A stretch of 64,000 nt of DNA from Clitopilus passeckerianus. Taxonomy: Eukaryota > Basidiomycota > Agaricomycetes > Agaricales > Entolomataceae. A program made the position numbers and the translations under genes. Below the pieces are notes generated by a model. It was not told where the DNA came from and did not search any database. It was given only the letters and a program-made list of their open reading frames with translations. Position 1 is the first letter of the stretch; each line of letters opens with the position of its first letter. Of the stretch, positions 1 to 13,100 are shown one piece after another. Location: contig CALYLX010000015.1 in NCBI GenBank assembly GCA_944990035.1, forward strand, positions 1-64,000. The letters are read 5' to 3'.

Positions 1-3000
1 GAGACGGGAACGATGGATGTCCGCGAGGCAACGTCGATGGACCCGTTATGGAGTCAGTAGGTGTCATGTTTCTCTGCTCGTAGCCTGAGGGAATTGCAGT
101 TCACGTTTCAAATTTTTTTTTCTTCTTAGATATATCTTCCCGGACAACCCAGTCCTTGAAGATGGTCCGATAGACTTGACCGCAGACGAAATACCCTTCT
201 ATCTTAATCCTTATTCTGGAGAAATGAGTTTGGAATTCCCCAAGTGCGAGAGGAAGTGCAAAGGGGGTATACTTGCGTAAGGCTTCTACCGCGTCTTTTT
301 ACATTCCAAGCTGAGGTGTACATGTTTAGAGATGGTATTTATTGTCTGTTCGTGTTGGGGTTCTAATACTGACTGCCGTCATCTCTCTGATTTCTTTCAT
401 CACAGAGAGTAAGTCCTCTAACACCATCTGATTCGCGTCTCCGTATCTCACTATTCTCAGTGGGCATGGGAAAGACCATCATGCTGTCTGCCCTCATTCA
501 CAGCAGCCCTCCGGAAACTGAAGATAGCATAGTGGCCATAGCCGCACAGAAGACCCGGCAGCTAAAGCTCAACAACGCGTTCAAACCAGCTCCCTCGAGG
601 AAGATTCAAAAGCCACCATCAGCCACGCTAATCGTTGCACCAACCTCCTTACTTGGCCAATGGTCAGACGAGCTGACTCGGGCCAGCAAAGCTGGGAGTG
701 TGAACATCCTTGTATGGCATGGCCAAAATCGACTGGACCTTGAAGGAGCAATTGAGCCCGATAACGAGGACGACAAGACCATTCGGATCATTATAACTTC
801 ATATGGCGTCCTTGCTTCTGAACACGCTAAGCATGAAAGGTCGAATAGTACAAGATCGCCCGTTTTCGAGAGTACGTTCTTCCGAAATCACCTAGTATTC
901 AATGTTGCTGATAGTTGAAACTAGTTGAATGGCTGAGGGTCGTCCTTGACGAAGCACATGCCTGCAAGTCGCGGTCCAGCAAAACAGCAAAAGCGGTTTA
1001 TGCACTACAAGCCCGGAGGAGATGGGCTGTCACGGGGACGCCTATCGTGAACAGGCTGGAAGACCTCTTCTCTTTGCTGTTCGTTCTATTTTCTGCGCTT
1101 ACCTTCGGCTCTGAGGCTGACCGATACGTCAAGGAAATTCCTTGACTACAAGCCGTGGTCAGACTTTGCGTTCTTCCGATCGTACGTTCTTTTTCCCGGT
1201 GTCGAGGTCGCCGCTAACATATACATGTACTAGGTTCATCACTCTACCTTTCTTGGCTCGGGATCCGAAGGCAATAGAAATTGTGCAAGTCATCCTCGAG
1301 AGCGTCCTACTCCGGAGGGAGAAAAATATGAAAGACATCGATGGAAAGAGTATCGTTGAGCTTCCTGGCAAAGAGGTCAGATCGTCTTTGGACAAATGCA
1401 TGGCCAGGCGGCTGATGTTTGGCAGATTGTCATCGAAAACCTCGAGTTCTCTCCTCTGGAAAAGAAAATATATGATCAAATATATCACTCCGCGAAGCAA
1501 AAATTCGACAAGCTTAACGCCAAAGGTCTCGTTAGCAAGAACTACACCCATATCCTGGCTATGTTAATGCGGTACGCCGATCGCCTTCGTCACCTGGTTA
1601 TCGACCTCACAGAGCGCAATAGCCTTCGGCGGGCTGTTCTTCATCCTAATCTCGTCCTTACTGAGGATGATGAACGAGGGACCTCACCAATTGGGGACGG
1701 CAGTCTCAGCGTCAACGACATGATACGCAAATTTACCGAAGCTGAAGGTGCTGGCGACGAGGGCAAAAATGCTTTCGCTGAAGAAGTCCTGTCAAATCTA
1801 CATAGCGAAGATACCGAAGAGTGTCCTTTGTGCCTAGACGTTATGCAGATCCCAATGATCATTCCCGGGTGCATGCATCATTGGTGAGCTGCTTTTTCTC
1901 CGTGACGGAGTCGGCTTTCTCATTGCCCTTTATAGTTGCAAAGACTGCATTATCGCGTATATTGCGAATTGTGAAGAGAAAGGGGAACAGCCGAAGTGCC
2001 CAACATGTTTGCAAGGGCCCATCAAGGTATTTTACTAGTTTCAGCTAGTCTTGCTGTTCTAACAACTCATTCCAGGCGACCGAGCTTCTCGAAGTCATAC
2101 GGCGCCGAAAGGACCCAGAGATGTCCAGTTCTCAGTCCTCTCAACCCGAAATCAGCCTCCGACGTAACGATTTCCGTTCTTCCACAAAGCTGGAGGCTTT
2201 GATAAAGGATTTAAGTATGTTTTTGGACCCTCTATCGGTATTCGGCTCTCAGAACTTACCAATTATTCCCAGAAACGCTCCGGGACCAAGACGCCACATT
2301 CCGCGCGGTGGTGTTCTCGCAATTCACCAGCTTCCTTGACTTGATTGAAATAGCTCTGCAGAGAGAAGAATTCGACCAGTATCGTTTTGACGGAACGATG
2401 GACCTTAAGAAGAAGAATGCTGCCATTGCAGAGTTCAAGGCCCCTTCAAAGAAGCCCAAGATCTTGATCGTGAGTCTGAAGGCTGGTGGAGTAGGTTTGA
2501 ACGTGAGTTTTTTTAGTTGGCCCATTAGGTTGGTTTATGCGACTTGACCTCCTGTGATTGCTATAGCTTACGACTGCGAACTACGTATTTATGGTGAGTG
2601 AAGATGAATAATACCCGAACGTCGGTGGCACATTGACCTCGTATTGATTAGATGGATTGCTGGTGGAATGCTGCAACGGAGAATCAAGGTAATGATTGTT
2701 GCCAAAAAGCCCCGAAAGTGCTGACCATTTTCACCTACCGGTAGCTATCGACCGAGTACATAGAATCGGTCAGGAAAAGACCGTCTACGTCAAGCATTTC
2801 ATTGTATAGGTGATATCAGTAACGCTTTCCGCCTATGTGCTGACTCGCTACTACAGGTCTCAAATACCATAGAGGGGCGTATTTTGCAGATCCAGAAACG
2901 GAAGACTGCCATCGTGAAAGAAGCTTTCAAAGGGTCCAGTGGCAAACAAGCCGGTGATCCTGAGAGCGTTGAGAATCTGAAGATCATGTTCGAAGATTTA

Positions 3001-3003
3001 TGA
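1..3003 (+). CDS. RAD5: RAD5/HLTF-type SNF2 ATPase with RING finger, 5' truncated by window
   Basis: DNA-dependent ATPase and ubiquitin ligase of error-free post-replication repair (family knowledge: polyubiquitinates PCNA and remodels stalled forks). The frame is open from base 1; the N-terminus lies outside the window. In order I see the P-loop segment GILADEMGMGKT (about 266-490), a DEAH box in [12 protein letters not shown] (about 940), the [13 protein letters not shown] motif, a C3HC4 RING starting ECPLCLDV (about 1820, completed by CKDC and CPTC after an intron), and the C-terminal helicase lobe with [24 protein letters not shown] and RVHRIGQ. It ends MFEDL at 3001-3003. A RING inserted between the two helicase lobes is typical of RAD5/RAD16/HLTF; the C-terminus favours RAD5. 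There are many 50-75 bp introns. The P-loop region needs two micro-exons (330-334 and 406-408). The gene is convergent with the next one, with 88 bp between stops. Confidence 0.93.
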
Positions 3004-3091
3004 AAAGACGATATCCCTTTGTCAGGGCACAATCTCAAGTTATACAACATTGCATTTATATCGCTCACAATAATACGGCAACATGTCCTAG

Positions 3092-4376
3092 CTAATTGGC
3101 ACTATCGTAGAGCGCGTTAGCGAACGAGTGCTTGTAGTCGTCCTCGTTATGTTTATATGCCTGCACCACCAAGTCAACACCCTCAAGCACCACCCTTCGA
3201 CATGTTTCCTTGTCCTCCCAGGTCTCAACCCGTGGGGTCCATGTGATGAGATGACTTCCACAGTGAGCCAGCGTGTCCCGAATAAGCTCCTTGCGGTTTG
3301 CGTCACTACCATCGACTCCTATCAATGCCTTCGCGTACGAGGAGAGGAAGTCAGTGAGCAATTGAGCGATGTGGCCAACCTGTTCCGGGTCCTTGGCAAA
3401 CCGCTGAAGCTGGATCATTTCGGCGGTGAACTGACCGAGCTCGACTCCTGGAACCCCAGGTTTTGCGAGCTCCCAGTCGAAAATGTATATATGCTTGATC
3501 TTTGCTTCCTGGACGTCTGGTTGAAGGGTAATCATGATGTTCCCTGGGTAGAAATCGCCCATAACGAACTGAAGATCTGAGTTTGGGTAGGAGTTCGGAT
3601 ACAAGAAGGACCTACCATGTCACTTGCGGTTTTTATCTTCTCTTGCATCATATCTGCAACCGTGCCGACAGCTTCTAGATCTTCAGGCTTTATCTCAAGC
3701 TGTGGATCTTCAAGCTTCGGCAACTTTGCTGATCCATTGAGAGTCTCTATCATCCTTCCATGGGTGACCCAGGCGGAAATATTCTTTGCAAAAAGGTTTT
3801 TTGCAAAGATGTCGAGAAGCCCTTGAGGGTTGGATTTCGACCAATGGTGCATCCGCGCCAGAAACGTTCCAAGGGCAGTGGCGATCGCGTGCGAAAGGAG
3901 GGAGGCGGTTGGTTTCAACGAACTTGACAACAAAAAATCTTTCAGCGTCAAAATGTCCGTCCCACAATCTTCCATTATGAGAGTGTGATTCTCTTTATCA
4001 AAGAGATAAATCTCCGGAACCATGATCAAGGAGTCAGAGGTAGGGTCCTCTTCAAGCCACCCACGGACGTGCTTCATGGCTTCAACTTCAAACTCCTAGT
4101 TTTTTGTTACGGTCAGTAGTCGAGGGAGAATTTTTAAAGACTCACTTGTCGTTGAATGTCAAGTTGAATCGTGGGTGCAATTTTAACGTAAGGCTGGTCG
4201 TGCTTCACCACCACTGTGTTGAACTGTCCCCGATATGGATTGTCGAGATACACCCTGAATATGAAGTTTGCAGTACCCCCAAACAAAACATCGGCGCGAC
4301 TGCCTTTGAAAGGTGTATTGGATAGGTACTGCAGGAGTGCGTCGACAGTAGTCAGTTCCAGAGCATGGGTCGTCAT
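3092..4376 (-). CDS. Aminoglycoside-phosphotransferase-fold (APH/choline-kinase-like) protein
   Basis: Predicted small-molecule kinase of the APH family (PF01636 type); substrate unknown. Three exons (4146-4376, 3616-4095, 3092-3568) give 395 aa, and the exon lengths sum to a multiple of three. The N-lobe has a glycine-containing loop (FGGTANFIFRV, about residues 32-42) and a VVVKHD lysine strand. The C-lobe has MGDFYPGNIMI (about 240), the counterpart of the HGDxxxxN catalytic loop, and FDWELAKPG, the metal-binding segment. The usual catalytic-loop histidine is methionine here; the catalytic aspartate and the asparagine are kept. The second junction is uncertain: GTAGGT to CTTCAG keeps phase 0, but a GTGACA donor with an earlier acceptor would keep LQ before FVMGD. 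Such kinases are abundant in agaricomycetes, so a specific role cannot be assigned. Confidence 0.85.
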
Positions 4377-5081
4377 GATCGATTTAATTCAAACGTTGAG
4401 AAGAGGATCGATGAGTGTTTCTCGGGCTCTGACGATGAAAGCGGAAAGATCCGTTGGGTTGGGACGTTTCTTGGGGCCTCAATTATAAGTCATAATTCAA
4501 GGAGCCGGGGGTTAGGAGTCATGCGGCATCTCGGAACCGTAGAAAGGAAGAACATGTTGACTAGATGCCCAGAATCCATGCCCGACTTCCGGGGAGGGTG
4601 AATATACAGCATTGTCCAGTAGTAGACTACATCGCAAGGTAGGTTTAGATCATGATTATTCCAACCCAGCATGCTTGCGCCACTCACCTTATTTACACTT
4701 GCTTACCCAAAGGACTGTGCGTCATGAACGAATCAAGAATGATGAGCCGCACGAATATTTTCCGTATACTTGTCGCCTATAACGCGCCGCGCCATTGGGA
4801 TCGGTCACCGGTCTATACTTGTCGATCTTTTTGTCTTTATTAGGCTATAAAGTGTAATTGGATGTGGGTTCACGGGCTTCAGCCAGAAGGAAATCGGTCT
4901 TTTTCGATGTTCCTTTTCTCGAAAATGGCTTGCTCGACAGTTTATTGTTGGTTTAATGCAGACTAATTTCAAAATGTCATCTTAAGTGGCCCAGGACCTC
5001 GCTCCTAATTTCGTCGCTCCTGATTTCGTTATTTTCAAATTCAAGGTCAGGTAGTTTTCTTGTGCTCCATCCGCTGGGCTT
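4377..5081. other. Intergenic, upstream of the APH-like gene
   Basis: About 700 bp. The proximal part should hold the promoter of the minus-strand APH-like gene. I see no coding stretch with family signatures, no clear TATA box and no repeat. Confidence 0.4.
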
Positions 5082-5420
5082 TCAGGCTACCAAATATTGG
5101 CGAAGCAATGCCCCGAATTCCTGGTCAGTCCCAGAGTGGTCAAAGGTTTCGACACAACGAGTCCAGAAACTGTCTCCAGCGGTTCTCACTTTGAAGGTGA
5201 AGGGCCTTTCGATTTGATCCTCTTTGATTGTCTCCGTCGGGAAGCATAAGAAGCCACATCTCCTCGGATCCCTGAGAAGTGGCACTTTGCAGGCCCAATA
5301 AACCCTGAGGTTGAGATCAAACCCATGGCGAGACTCAGGATAACTCGCTGAAGTGCCGGAAATGCAGAGACTGTACGAAGGTTTTGACCTCATAGATAAA
5401 CTGGCTGATTCAGACAGCAT
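5082..5420 (-). CDS. Small orphan ORF, 112 aa, hypothetical
   Basis: One open frame from ATG at 5420 to TGA at 5082-5084. I do not recognise the family. The composition looks protein-like (mixed hydrophobic, charged and aromatic residues, e.g. HGFDLNLRVYWACKVPLL, then a run ending in GALLRQYLVA) rather than random low-complexity translation, which is why it is listed. There is no signal peptide, no membrane segment and no known motif. It lies isolated in a gene-poor tract with no visible partner gene. It could be a lone exon of a longer gene, a decayed relic, or chance. Confidence 0.35.
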   Translation of the reverse strand: MLSESASLSMRSKPSYSLCISGTSASYPESRHGFDLNLRVYWACKVPLLRDPRRCGFLCFPTETIKEDQIERPFTFKVRTAGDSFWTRCVETFDHSGTDQEFGALLRQYLVA

Positions 5421-8400
5421 TTGATGATAATCGAGTGCATTACAGCTATTAGTGGAACAAGCTGTTTATCCACAAGTAATACGACATTTCATTGTCTAAT
5501 TTAGTCTTATGCAGCCAGAATATGTCGTAGCCGAGTAAAGGTGCATTTGGTACGTTCAGGCATCTGAAGGATGAAGGGTTTAAAGATCGTCGGAGAAGCA
5601 AGACTCAACCGCCGAGCGTTGGTTGCCCGATGACCTGAGGCGAAAACCCAGTTTTTACATGCTAACTAAATGAATAACGGCCCCCGACTCCCTATCTTGT
5701 GGCTAGGTCCAAGTTTGAGGGATCTTTCGCCAGCGTAGATACTAAACATGACAGATAGGGAACCACAACAAACACGGGATTTCATTTTAGATTACAATCG
5801 ATTATCAGTGCAACACACGTTCAGCTGCGTCGCGATAATGGATGCATATCGCGGGGTGGGCCTCAAAGGCTCAATCTGGCCCTTCACATCGGCGAATTCT
5901 GCGATGTAAATAGTGTTCTAGGTGTCTATCTTCCATAGATCTTGCGAGGCACGGCTTGCGTCATAAAGATGGGACAGCAGGGGAGGCAAGGGGAGAATGT
6001 GATGCCCGGATACAGCCCGCATACAATTCTTGTAAATTTTCTTCTCGTTGCGTGAAGGCAGGCGGCGAAATATCTCAAAGGGAAACACACGAGCTTCACG
6101 GCAGCAGCCTACAGTTTTAACAGTTACATCCTCGGGAATGTAATCCATTTCCTGAAACGGGACCCTAGAAGGCAAAATAATTCCGCTCCGCCAATGAGAA
6201 TTCCCGTTTCAATGTGCCTCAACCGGCGCCATACACATCGTGGTATTATTCTAGTTCTCCGAAATGTGATTTTGGCATTATGGTAAGCATCGGAGGTAAA
6301 AATATCAGATGTTTGCTGAGGCTGGTTGTTGACAGATCTTCGGATAGTCGATGAAGGTTATGTATTTCCAGAAGAGTATTTATCCTCACGGCCTATGGCG
6401 GAAATCAGTAGAGTTGGCCGAGCAATAGCAGCGAAGAGCTCGGAACTTGTCGGTCGAGTTTGCTGTTTCGATTCAAAGTGACAGTGAATCAGGCGAGGGT
6501 CGGGAGATGAGAAGACATGATTCAACGTGATGGGCGTTCTGTTGTAAGAGGGTTTCCAGTGAAGCATGCGTTTGTTTGCCTCGAGGCTGGCCAGCTGGTC
6601 AGAGGACATCATATGCGGGTGTGGTTATGAGAAACGCGAGGCAGTGATTTGTGATCTGGTTTGATGGATCAGCACTTCAGCGCCTTGCTTTGTTCCTTAT
6701 CTAATCTTGCCATTTCTTTCCCTGATAGCTACAAGTATGTCATTGCCTCACGATGAGCTCACAGATACGATCTAGGGATAACGAATAAAGTTTTCAGGGA
6801 CCAGGACCGACCCCAAAGGTTTTAACGACAGCTTTGAACCGGGAGTAATGTTACGTGGCGCTGGACTTGAGTGTTGTATTCTCTCAAGACTCCTACCTGC
6901 AGTACCTTGTCTGACGATTGAACAGCAGATGCTCAACACGAGGCAAAGGTCTTCAGGACCATCAGAAAAATTGGTGATAGGTGTCGAGTTCGATTACCCA
7001 GTTGTTCACTTCTGTCCATTTGAATTGAAGTTGGCTCCCTATCTTCTACCGCGTTGGCCAATCTCTCTCCCTATGGTCGATTGTGACAGCCGTGCTTGTA
7101 CATTTCCTAAGCTTTCCGATAGCCCAACGGTGCCGGCGGTCATTGCTCTCAATTGAATAGATGATCTGCCTCGAGGCAAATGCACACTGCGCGTACTTGG
7201 GTTCGCAAGCGCAGCGGCCGCTATTTGGTGAGAACAAGGCTCAAAGGTTCGAATCTACTGCAGAAGCTTATCCGAAGAGAGTGCTCCAACAGGTTGTAAC
7301 TATAAGGATCTCGCAGGGGTTTATGTTTGTTTTCAGTTCTGGGACAAGGCTCTTGTATGCGGTCATCAACTCCTGGTCAAATCTAATTGAATCATAGATT
7401 CCAAGCCAATCCACAGCCTGAGTCAATCACAGTCCGCCGCTAGTTTCCCGATCTCTACACTTTACTTTCGCCGCTGGAGTAGCTCCTGTCGCCCAAATGA
7501 ACGAGTTTCAGCACCGGAACGACTGCGATTAGCCTGAAATATATACGTTTTTTGTGACTAGCTCGGCGATGGTGTGTAGAAAATACAAATATGTGGTGCC
7601 CTTGCGCCCATTCCTAGCACTTTTCCTACTATAAGCCTGAGGATCCTTACCAGTGAAGGGTGCCTCTGACGTACCACCGGCGTAGTCCCGGAACAATAAC
7701 AACTACATCATTTGCCATTTCTTTAAGTCCTTAACGGAAAGTCTAATTTACGACTTGCATCCGGTCTTTTGTGTCTCTCAGGGGCTTTTCACGGATGGTT
7801 TCAGGTCAGACGGTGGTTTGGGGAATTCGGAATGAGAATTTCGGACTTTTTGGTAAAATATTCCTCCCGCCGGCACTATCCATGCATGTGCGAGGTCCAA
7901 CGTTGCCTTTCACTGTTGCCGACTTTCCGTGCATGTGCATAAACTCCGGAAAAGAGCAGCGAGGTGGATGGCCCCAGATGGTCCTGACTGCAACTTCAAC
8001 GGTCCGTCCCGGCTAGACGAGGATTGGCCTGTGACAATTATTCCGACGGTGAATTCAGCTGCTGGTCAACTTCGGCCTATGATTGTCAGTTAGGACTCTG
8101 TATAGTACGGATGTTTTGTTGATTGCCTTTACCGCGTTTGCTTCCGACTGGATTCCTCTCGGAGATCCCAACTTGGTCTGCAGCCGGTCTTGTCCTTCCC
8201 AAATGAAATGCATCCATGGTTGTTCGGCCCAGGTAACCCTGTAAGTTGCCTAAATAATACTGGAACATTATATACAATAGCTTTGTGGTTGCGCTAGCGA
8301 CAATGGGTTTGTACCTGGTGACGACATTGTCCAGCATAAAAATGTTCAAAATGTCTAATATTGTGCAGGTTCAAAGCGGCGGCCTTTGTTAATTTATTCC

Positions 8401-10148
8401 TTTTATGGGTAAACCCAAGTACATCTAGCCTATCGGAGGGCGAAGGGCCAAGCACAACCCCGGCTAGACTAGCCTAGTGAATATGTGGGTCTGACTAAGT
8501 AAAGATATCCGCGGGGGTTGTAAACCGTCAGTGAGAAGCATATGCGACCCCGGACTTCGACTAGTATCGGGGAAGTGAAGGCCTAGTCATTGGTGGATGG
8601 GCAGATCGCTCGTATCAGTATCAGGATAGCCATCCCGACGTGATAGATGGAGGTTGGTAACAGCGAGGTCGCTTCTACTCAAGCGAAAGTGGAGCACATC
8701 TATCGCGGGAGTGTTGAGAGTGCTATCGTTGGCAGCAGCCAATCAGACAGTCAGTAGCAGACACCCCGAGTGGGCCGAGGTGCAGGAGAACCAGAGAATA
8801 AACTACTTTGTGTAGTTGTAGTAGTACAGGCTCGAGCATTAATGGGAATCGAAACTCTGCGAGAGGTATTGATAAAGTTGATGTGGGTATTTTAGTTGTG
8901 AGATAGCTGTGTATTATGAAGCTAAGATACGAGGAAGTCGGCGTGGATCGCAGTTGCTATAGTTCGCCTAGCTATTTGCTGTTAACGTAAGGGATGAGGC
9001 TATATTGGTTCAGGCATTTCAAACCAACTTCAGGAAGCAACTGAAAACAGAAAGCAATCAAGCCCGAGACCAAGGAGGGGCCGAGCGGAGGCACGAGATC
9101 GGGGCGGTGAAAGAGAGCTATTGGAGGCGTTCATATGTTCTGGAAGTCCGTATTTCCTTCTTCCTTATACCGTGATTCCTGAAGGAATAATCATAGACCA
9201 GCCCAGCCAGCGCAAAGCGGAAGGGAAGCCTTCCTAACGAAAGTAGCTGAGCGATTCGGCGGGGGCGCGTTCCTGGAACATAGAGGGAACTCCTGGCAAC
9301 CTCCGAGAGATCACCATATGTTTGGATGATGAAGTCATTGGAAGAGAGATTGGGCTGGCACTGTGTGGGCAGATTGTGCCGTTTAGGAAGCTGACTTGCA
9401 CTCTAACGGCATCAAGCATTCAACCACATCTTGATGATGATGGAGTAACACGACGCTGGCACAATTCGCGGATAGCAATCTTGATAGGACTGAGCAGGAG
9501 GAGAAGGAGCAGTTGGGCAGTGGAGTTTCCGTCATATGCAAGTGGGCCCTTGTCGTTTACACCTACTTTCTTATCTTTAGTCATGTTATTCCAAGAGGTT
9601 ATTCTATCTCAGGATTGTGACGCAGGGAAAGACTGAATAGAATTCCCAGCTAGCAGCCAGCTGACGTCTGTTCACGTCGACTCTTTGTAGAGTGAAGTAT
9701 AGCAAAGGGCAGATACGCTGTGGGGGAAGATAGGGCATTGCCGTCGTGTAGTCCCATTGAGGACTCGTCCAGAAGACACAGTCGGTCGAAACTTCGAAAC
9801 AAGGAGGCGGCGGCAAGTTCCAGGTAGTCGAGTTCCCTCGTTCCCAGTTTTCCCAGTGTCTGTCACCTCATACATGGGTCCATTGGACTGTACGGAGATA
9901 ACCATGAATCGAGCATGCGGTGAAAACTCGGCGACCGTCCACCTCGGCGTCCAGGATCCAAAAGGGAATAGCCAAGATTGGAACTTGCCGGGGATGTCAG
10001 GACGTGAGTGGGTGTGTGGCCGTGCCTCGAGGCGATCTCTGTATACCACATCGCCATGTCGTTGGTTTATACTTAATTCCCCGATACGGGTCGGTGGCTC
10101 GGTTTCTTATCCCTTCCCTTACATCTTGACTCAACGTCCTAGAGCACG
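5421..10148. other. Gene-poor tract with possible decayed coding fragments
   Basis: About 4.7 kb without a gene I can defend. On the minus strand, 5918-6612 holds two short open stretches separated by stops: 6358-6612, containing RPTLLISAIGRED, and 5918-6175, containing SGHHILPLPPL. They distantly recall alpha/beta-hydrolase pieces, but no catalytic triad can be laid out, so I treat them as possible relics only. The rest has short, compositionally random ORFs on both strands. No terminal repeats, transposase motifs or tRNA boxes could be paired. The last 300 bp before 10149 is pyrimidine-rich and probably contains the promoter of the next gene. Confidence 0.5.
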
Positions 10149-13100
10149 ATGTTGGCCGTCCAGCATCCAGTGCGTCCACCAACGCCTAGCTACCTGGCTC
10201 ACCGACACCAACGGGGACGGTCAATAGAGGTCTCGCCTCTCGCTTCAAACAGCCTTTCATGCGAGAAGGCCCCTAGTCAAAGGACCACAGTGGCTTCGTG
10301 CCACATAACCACACTGGACATAACGTCGGAGAAGACACGAACAACAACACCGCCACCGTCTTCTCCCGAACTCTCTTCTGCACCACCCTCTTTGTCCTCC
10401 TCGCCATCCGCCTACCACTCGTCATCAGCCTCCTACGACTACTTTGACTCACCTCCCTCGCCACCCCAATCTCTCGAGGACCAGGTGCACGTAGCTTACG
10501 CGCTAGACGATATTCACCTTGCCAAAGTGTTGCTACTAAAGTTGAAGGGTATCGACGTCACGGGGGATGACGACCCAAGGATAGCTGCTGTGAAAGACGA
10601 GGATTTCGACGTCTGCTTTGTACCAAACGGGCGTTTAGTCGACGGACTGGAAGACGCACGAGGAAAAGGGATGGAGCAAGAAAGAGTAAGGCGCAAACGA
10701 GAGGAAGAAGAGGAGGAGCGGCAGCGACAAGAAAGGCTAAGAGAATGTGAAAGGAAATGGGAGGAGGAGAGGAGGAGGCTGAGGGAGGAACGCGAGCTTG
10801 CGCGCAAGCAACGGGAAGATAGGCTGCGGGAAGAGGAAGAGCAGAGCAGAAAGGAGTACGAGGAGGGTCTCAGACACCAACAAAGAAAGCGAGCGACCTC
10901 CAAGCTGACACCCACGAGGACACCCTGTTCACCCGCACGGAGTCTGGTGTCCTACAAGCTGTCATCTTCAGACCCTAGGAACATCCCGAGCGTCGTTGCC
11001 GACGCTGACGACGAGCCATTTATGTATGATTTTATGATCACCACTTCGACCCCACCGCCATCTGCATCATGTTCCAACTCCTCTCGTATACCCGCGCTCT
11101 CCGGCTCTGCACCCTCATCAACGACGTCGATGCACCGAAACCCATCTGCCTCTTCATTTTCCCGAGCACCGCGCTCACATTCACACTCGCAGTACCTCGA
11201 TTACCCCTACCCCCACCACCCTGAGACGAACTCGCGTACGGTCACTTTTAGCGAGGTCCTTACCTCGATGCAAGGACCTCTATTCCCCGGTGACAAGAAA
11301 CTGAACGCCACCACCCTTTCTACCTCGAGTGGCAGCGGCCGGTCGACGCTTGTCGGCAGCGCATACAGCCACTGTTCTGCTGCGCCGAGCACGGCTGATG
11401 AGAAGAGGAAGAGGCAGAACGACCTGCTGGAGTCGTTGTTGAAGGTCGCAGAATATGAGGAAGACGAACGGAGGCGAAGGAAAGGCAAAGCGAGGGCGGA
11501 CGAGGGGAGCGTCCCGAGACCCAAAGTCGCAAGGAAGGACAGTGGCAAGAGTATCAAGCTCGGGGCTTGTGCAGTTTGCTCTTCAGCCCCCCCATCATCC
11601 TCACCGTCTACTTCAGCCTCTACTTCGACTTTATCTTCTTCCTCGTCAAGGCTGTCATGGTTATCCTTCTCCTCGGCTGCCTCCGTCTCTTCGCTCGCTA
11701 CTACGCCCTCATCTCACTCCTCTCTTGTCCTGGAGTCACCCGTGTCTCCAAGGTTCAGCAAGCGGGCTTCGTCTTGGTTCGCCTCATCTGTGCCGCAGTC
11801 GAAGGTGGGCTCCTCGCCGGCACCGAAGTCATGTACGCACACACACCTCGTCCCTGTAGCTGCCTCAGACAGCCCTTTGCCAATACCAGTGAACAAGACG
11901 AAAACACACAGACGATCAGGCTCGAGGCTAGCGTCTGTCTCCACCTCTTCCAACCCTCTATCTTCGCCTTTCTCCGCGTTCACCTCGATTGCACGTGTTG
12001 AGTCAGTGCATACACCTACGCCCCTCACCGAGTATGCAAAGGCAGAGCCAAGGCCGTCGAGGAAGATGGTAACCGTTATGCGCACTCGGGTCATGAAGTT
12101 CTTCGAGATGGCGAAGGGCTTCCAAGATGCATACGTTAATGCTACCGTGCTCTCTGTAACGACCGGTTTTGACTCTGAAGACATCTTTGTGGAGAGGAGG
12201 GAGAGGAAGAAGAGCGACAATAGGAGGAGAGGGGAGATGAACGTGAAACCTGCAGGAGAACGTGTAGCACCACAGGACCTGAAGAAGTTCTTGGGCGCGC
12301 ATATACGAAGGTCGTCGTCTTCTCAACTTGCGGCTTCTCGGTATCGGCAGCATCGGTACCTTGCACCTCAGTCTCAAGGACCATCTGATTCCTTCGTGCT
12401 CCAGCCTTACTCGAAGGTGGTTCCACCCTTGCCTCCTGCGTTGAGGACCCCGCTCTCTGAGACTCCGATCTACAAGACTCATTTCAAGCCTGTACATCAG
12501 CCTTGTAGATCCCCCTTCCGGCTTCGCTCATCCACGCGTTCCTCATCCGCGGCACCCTACTCCCACCCCTATCATCCCTATCACCCATACCACGAGGAGG
12601 AGGTTGATCTGCCACCTCCACCCAAATCGATGTTTTCTCCAGTCGTCGTCCCCGCCGAAGAAGTGCCTCGAGGTCGTAGCACTTCCTCCGGTTCTTCCAG
12701 GGGCGCAGAGAAGATCGTGAGGGTGAGAGCTGTGGAGAACCCGGTCTGCCTCAGGGTGAAAGCTGCCTGTCGTCGATACCTTGATTACAGGGCCGGTGAT
12801 CACTATCGTGGTGGCAAAGGGAGGATACCTGTTGAGGAGCCTCTTCCATCGATGAGAGATGGGTCTTTAGGTGGCGGCGGCGAGAGGTTGTTGCAAGTCG
12901 TCTTCGAAGGTGTTGGTCGAAGTCGACTTGTTGATGACGAGGATGGCGAGCAGGCTAACGTCTCAGGCATTGGCATGGCGAAGAGGTGCTTCGACATTGC
13001 GGTGTTTGAGGACTCAGAGTCGGAGGAGGTGGTGGCGGACGAGGAGGCGATGGAGGAGATGGTTGAGTTCGTCTCGACGAAGAGCAACTCGCCGTATCAT

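Noticed and set aside
7235..7260. GGTTCGAATCT, similar to a tRNA B box
   Set aside because: No A box at the right distance and no cloverleaf can be folded.
11714..12497. Minus-strand ORFs of about 165 codons
   Set aside because: Mirror images of the low-complexity 3 kb plus-strand coding exon.
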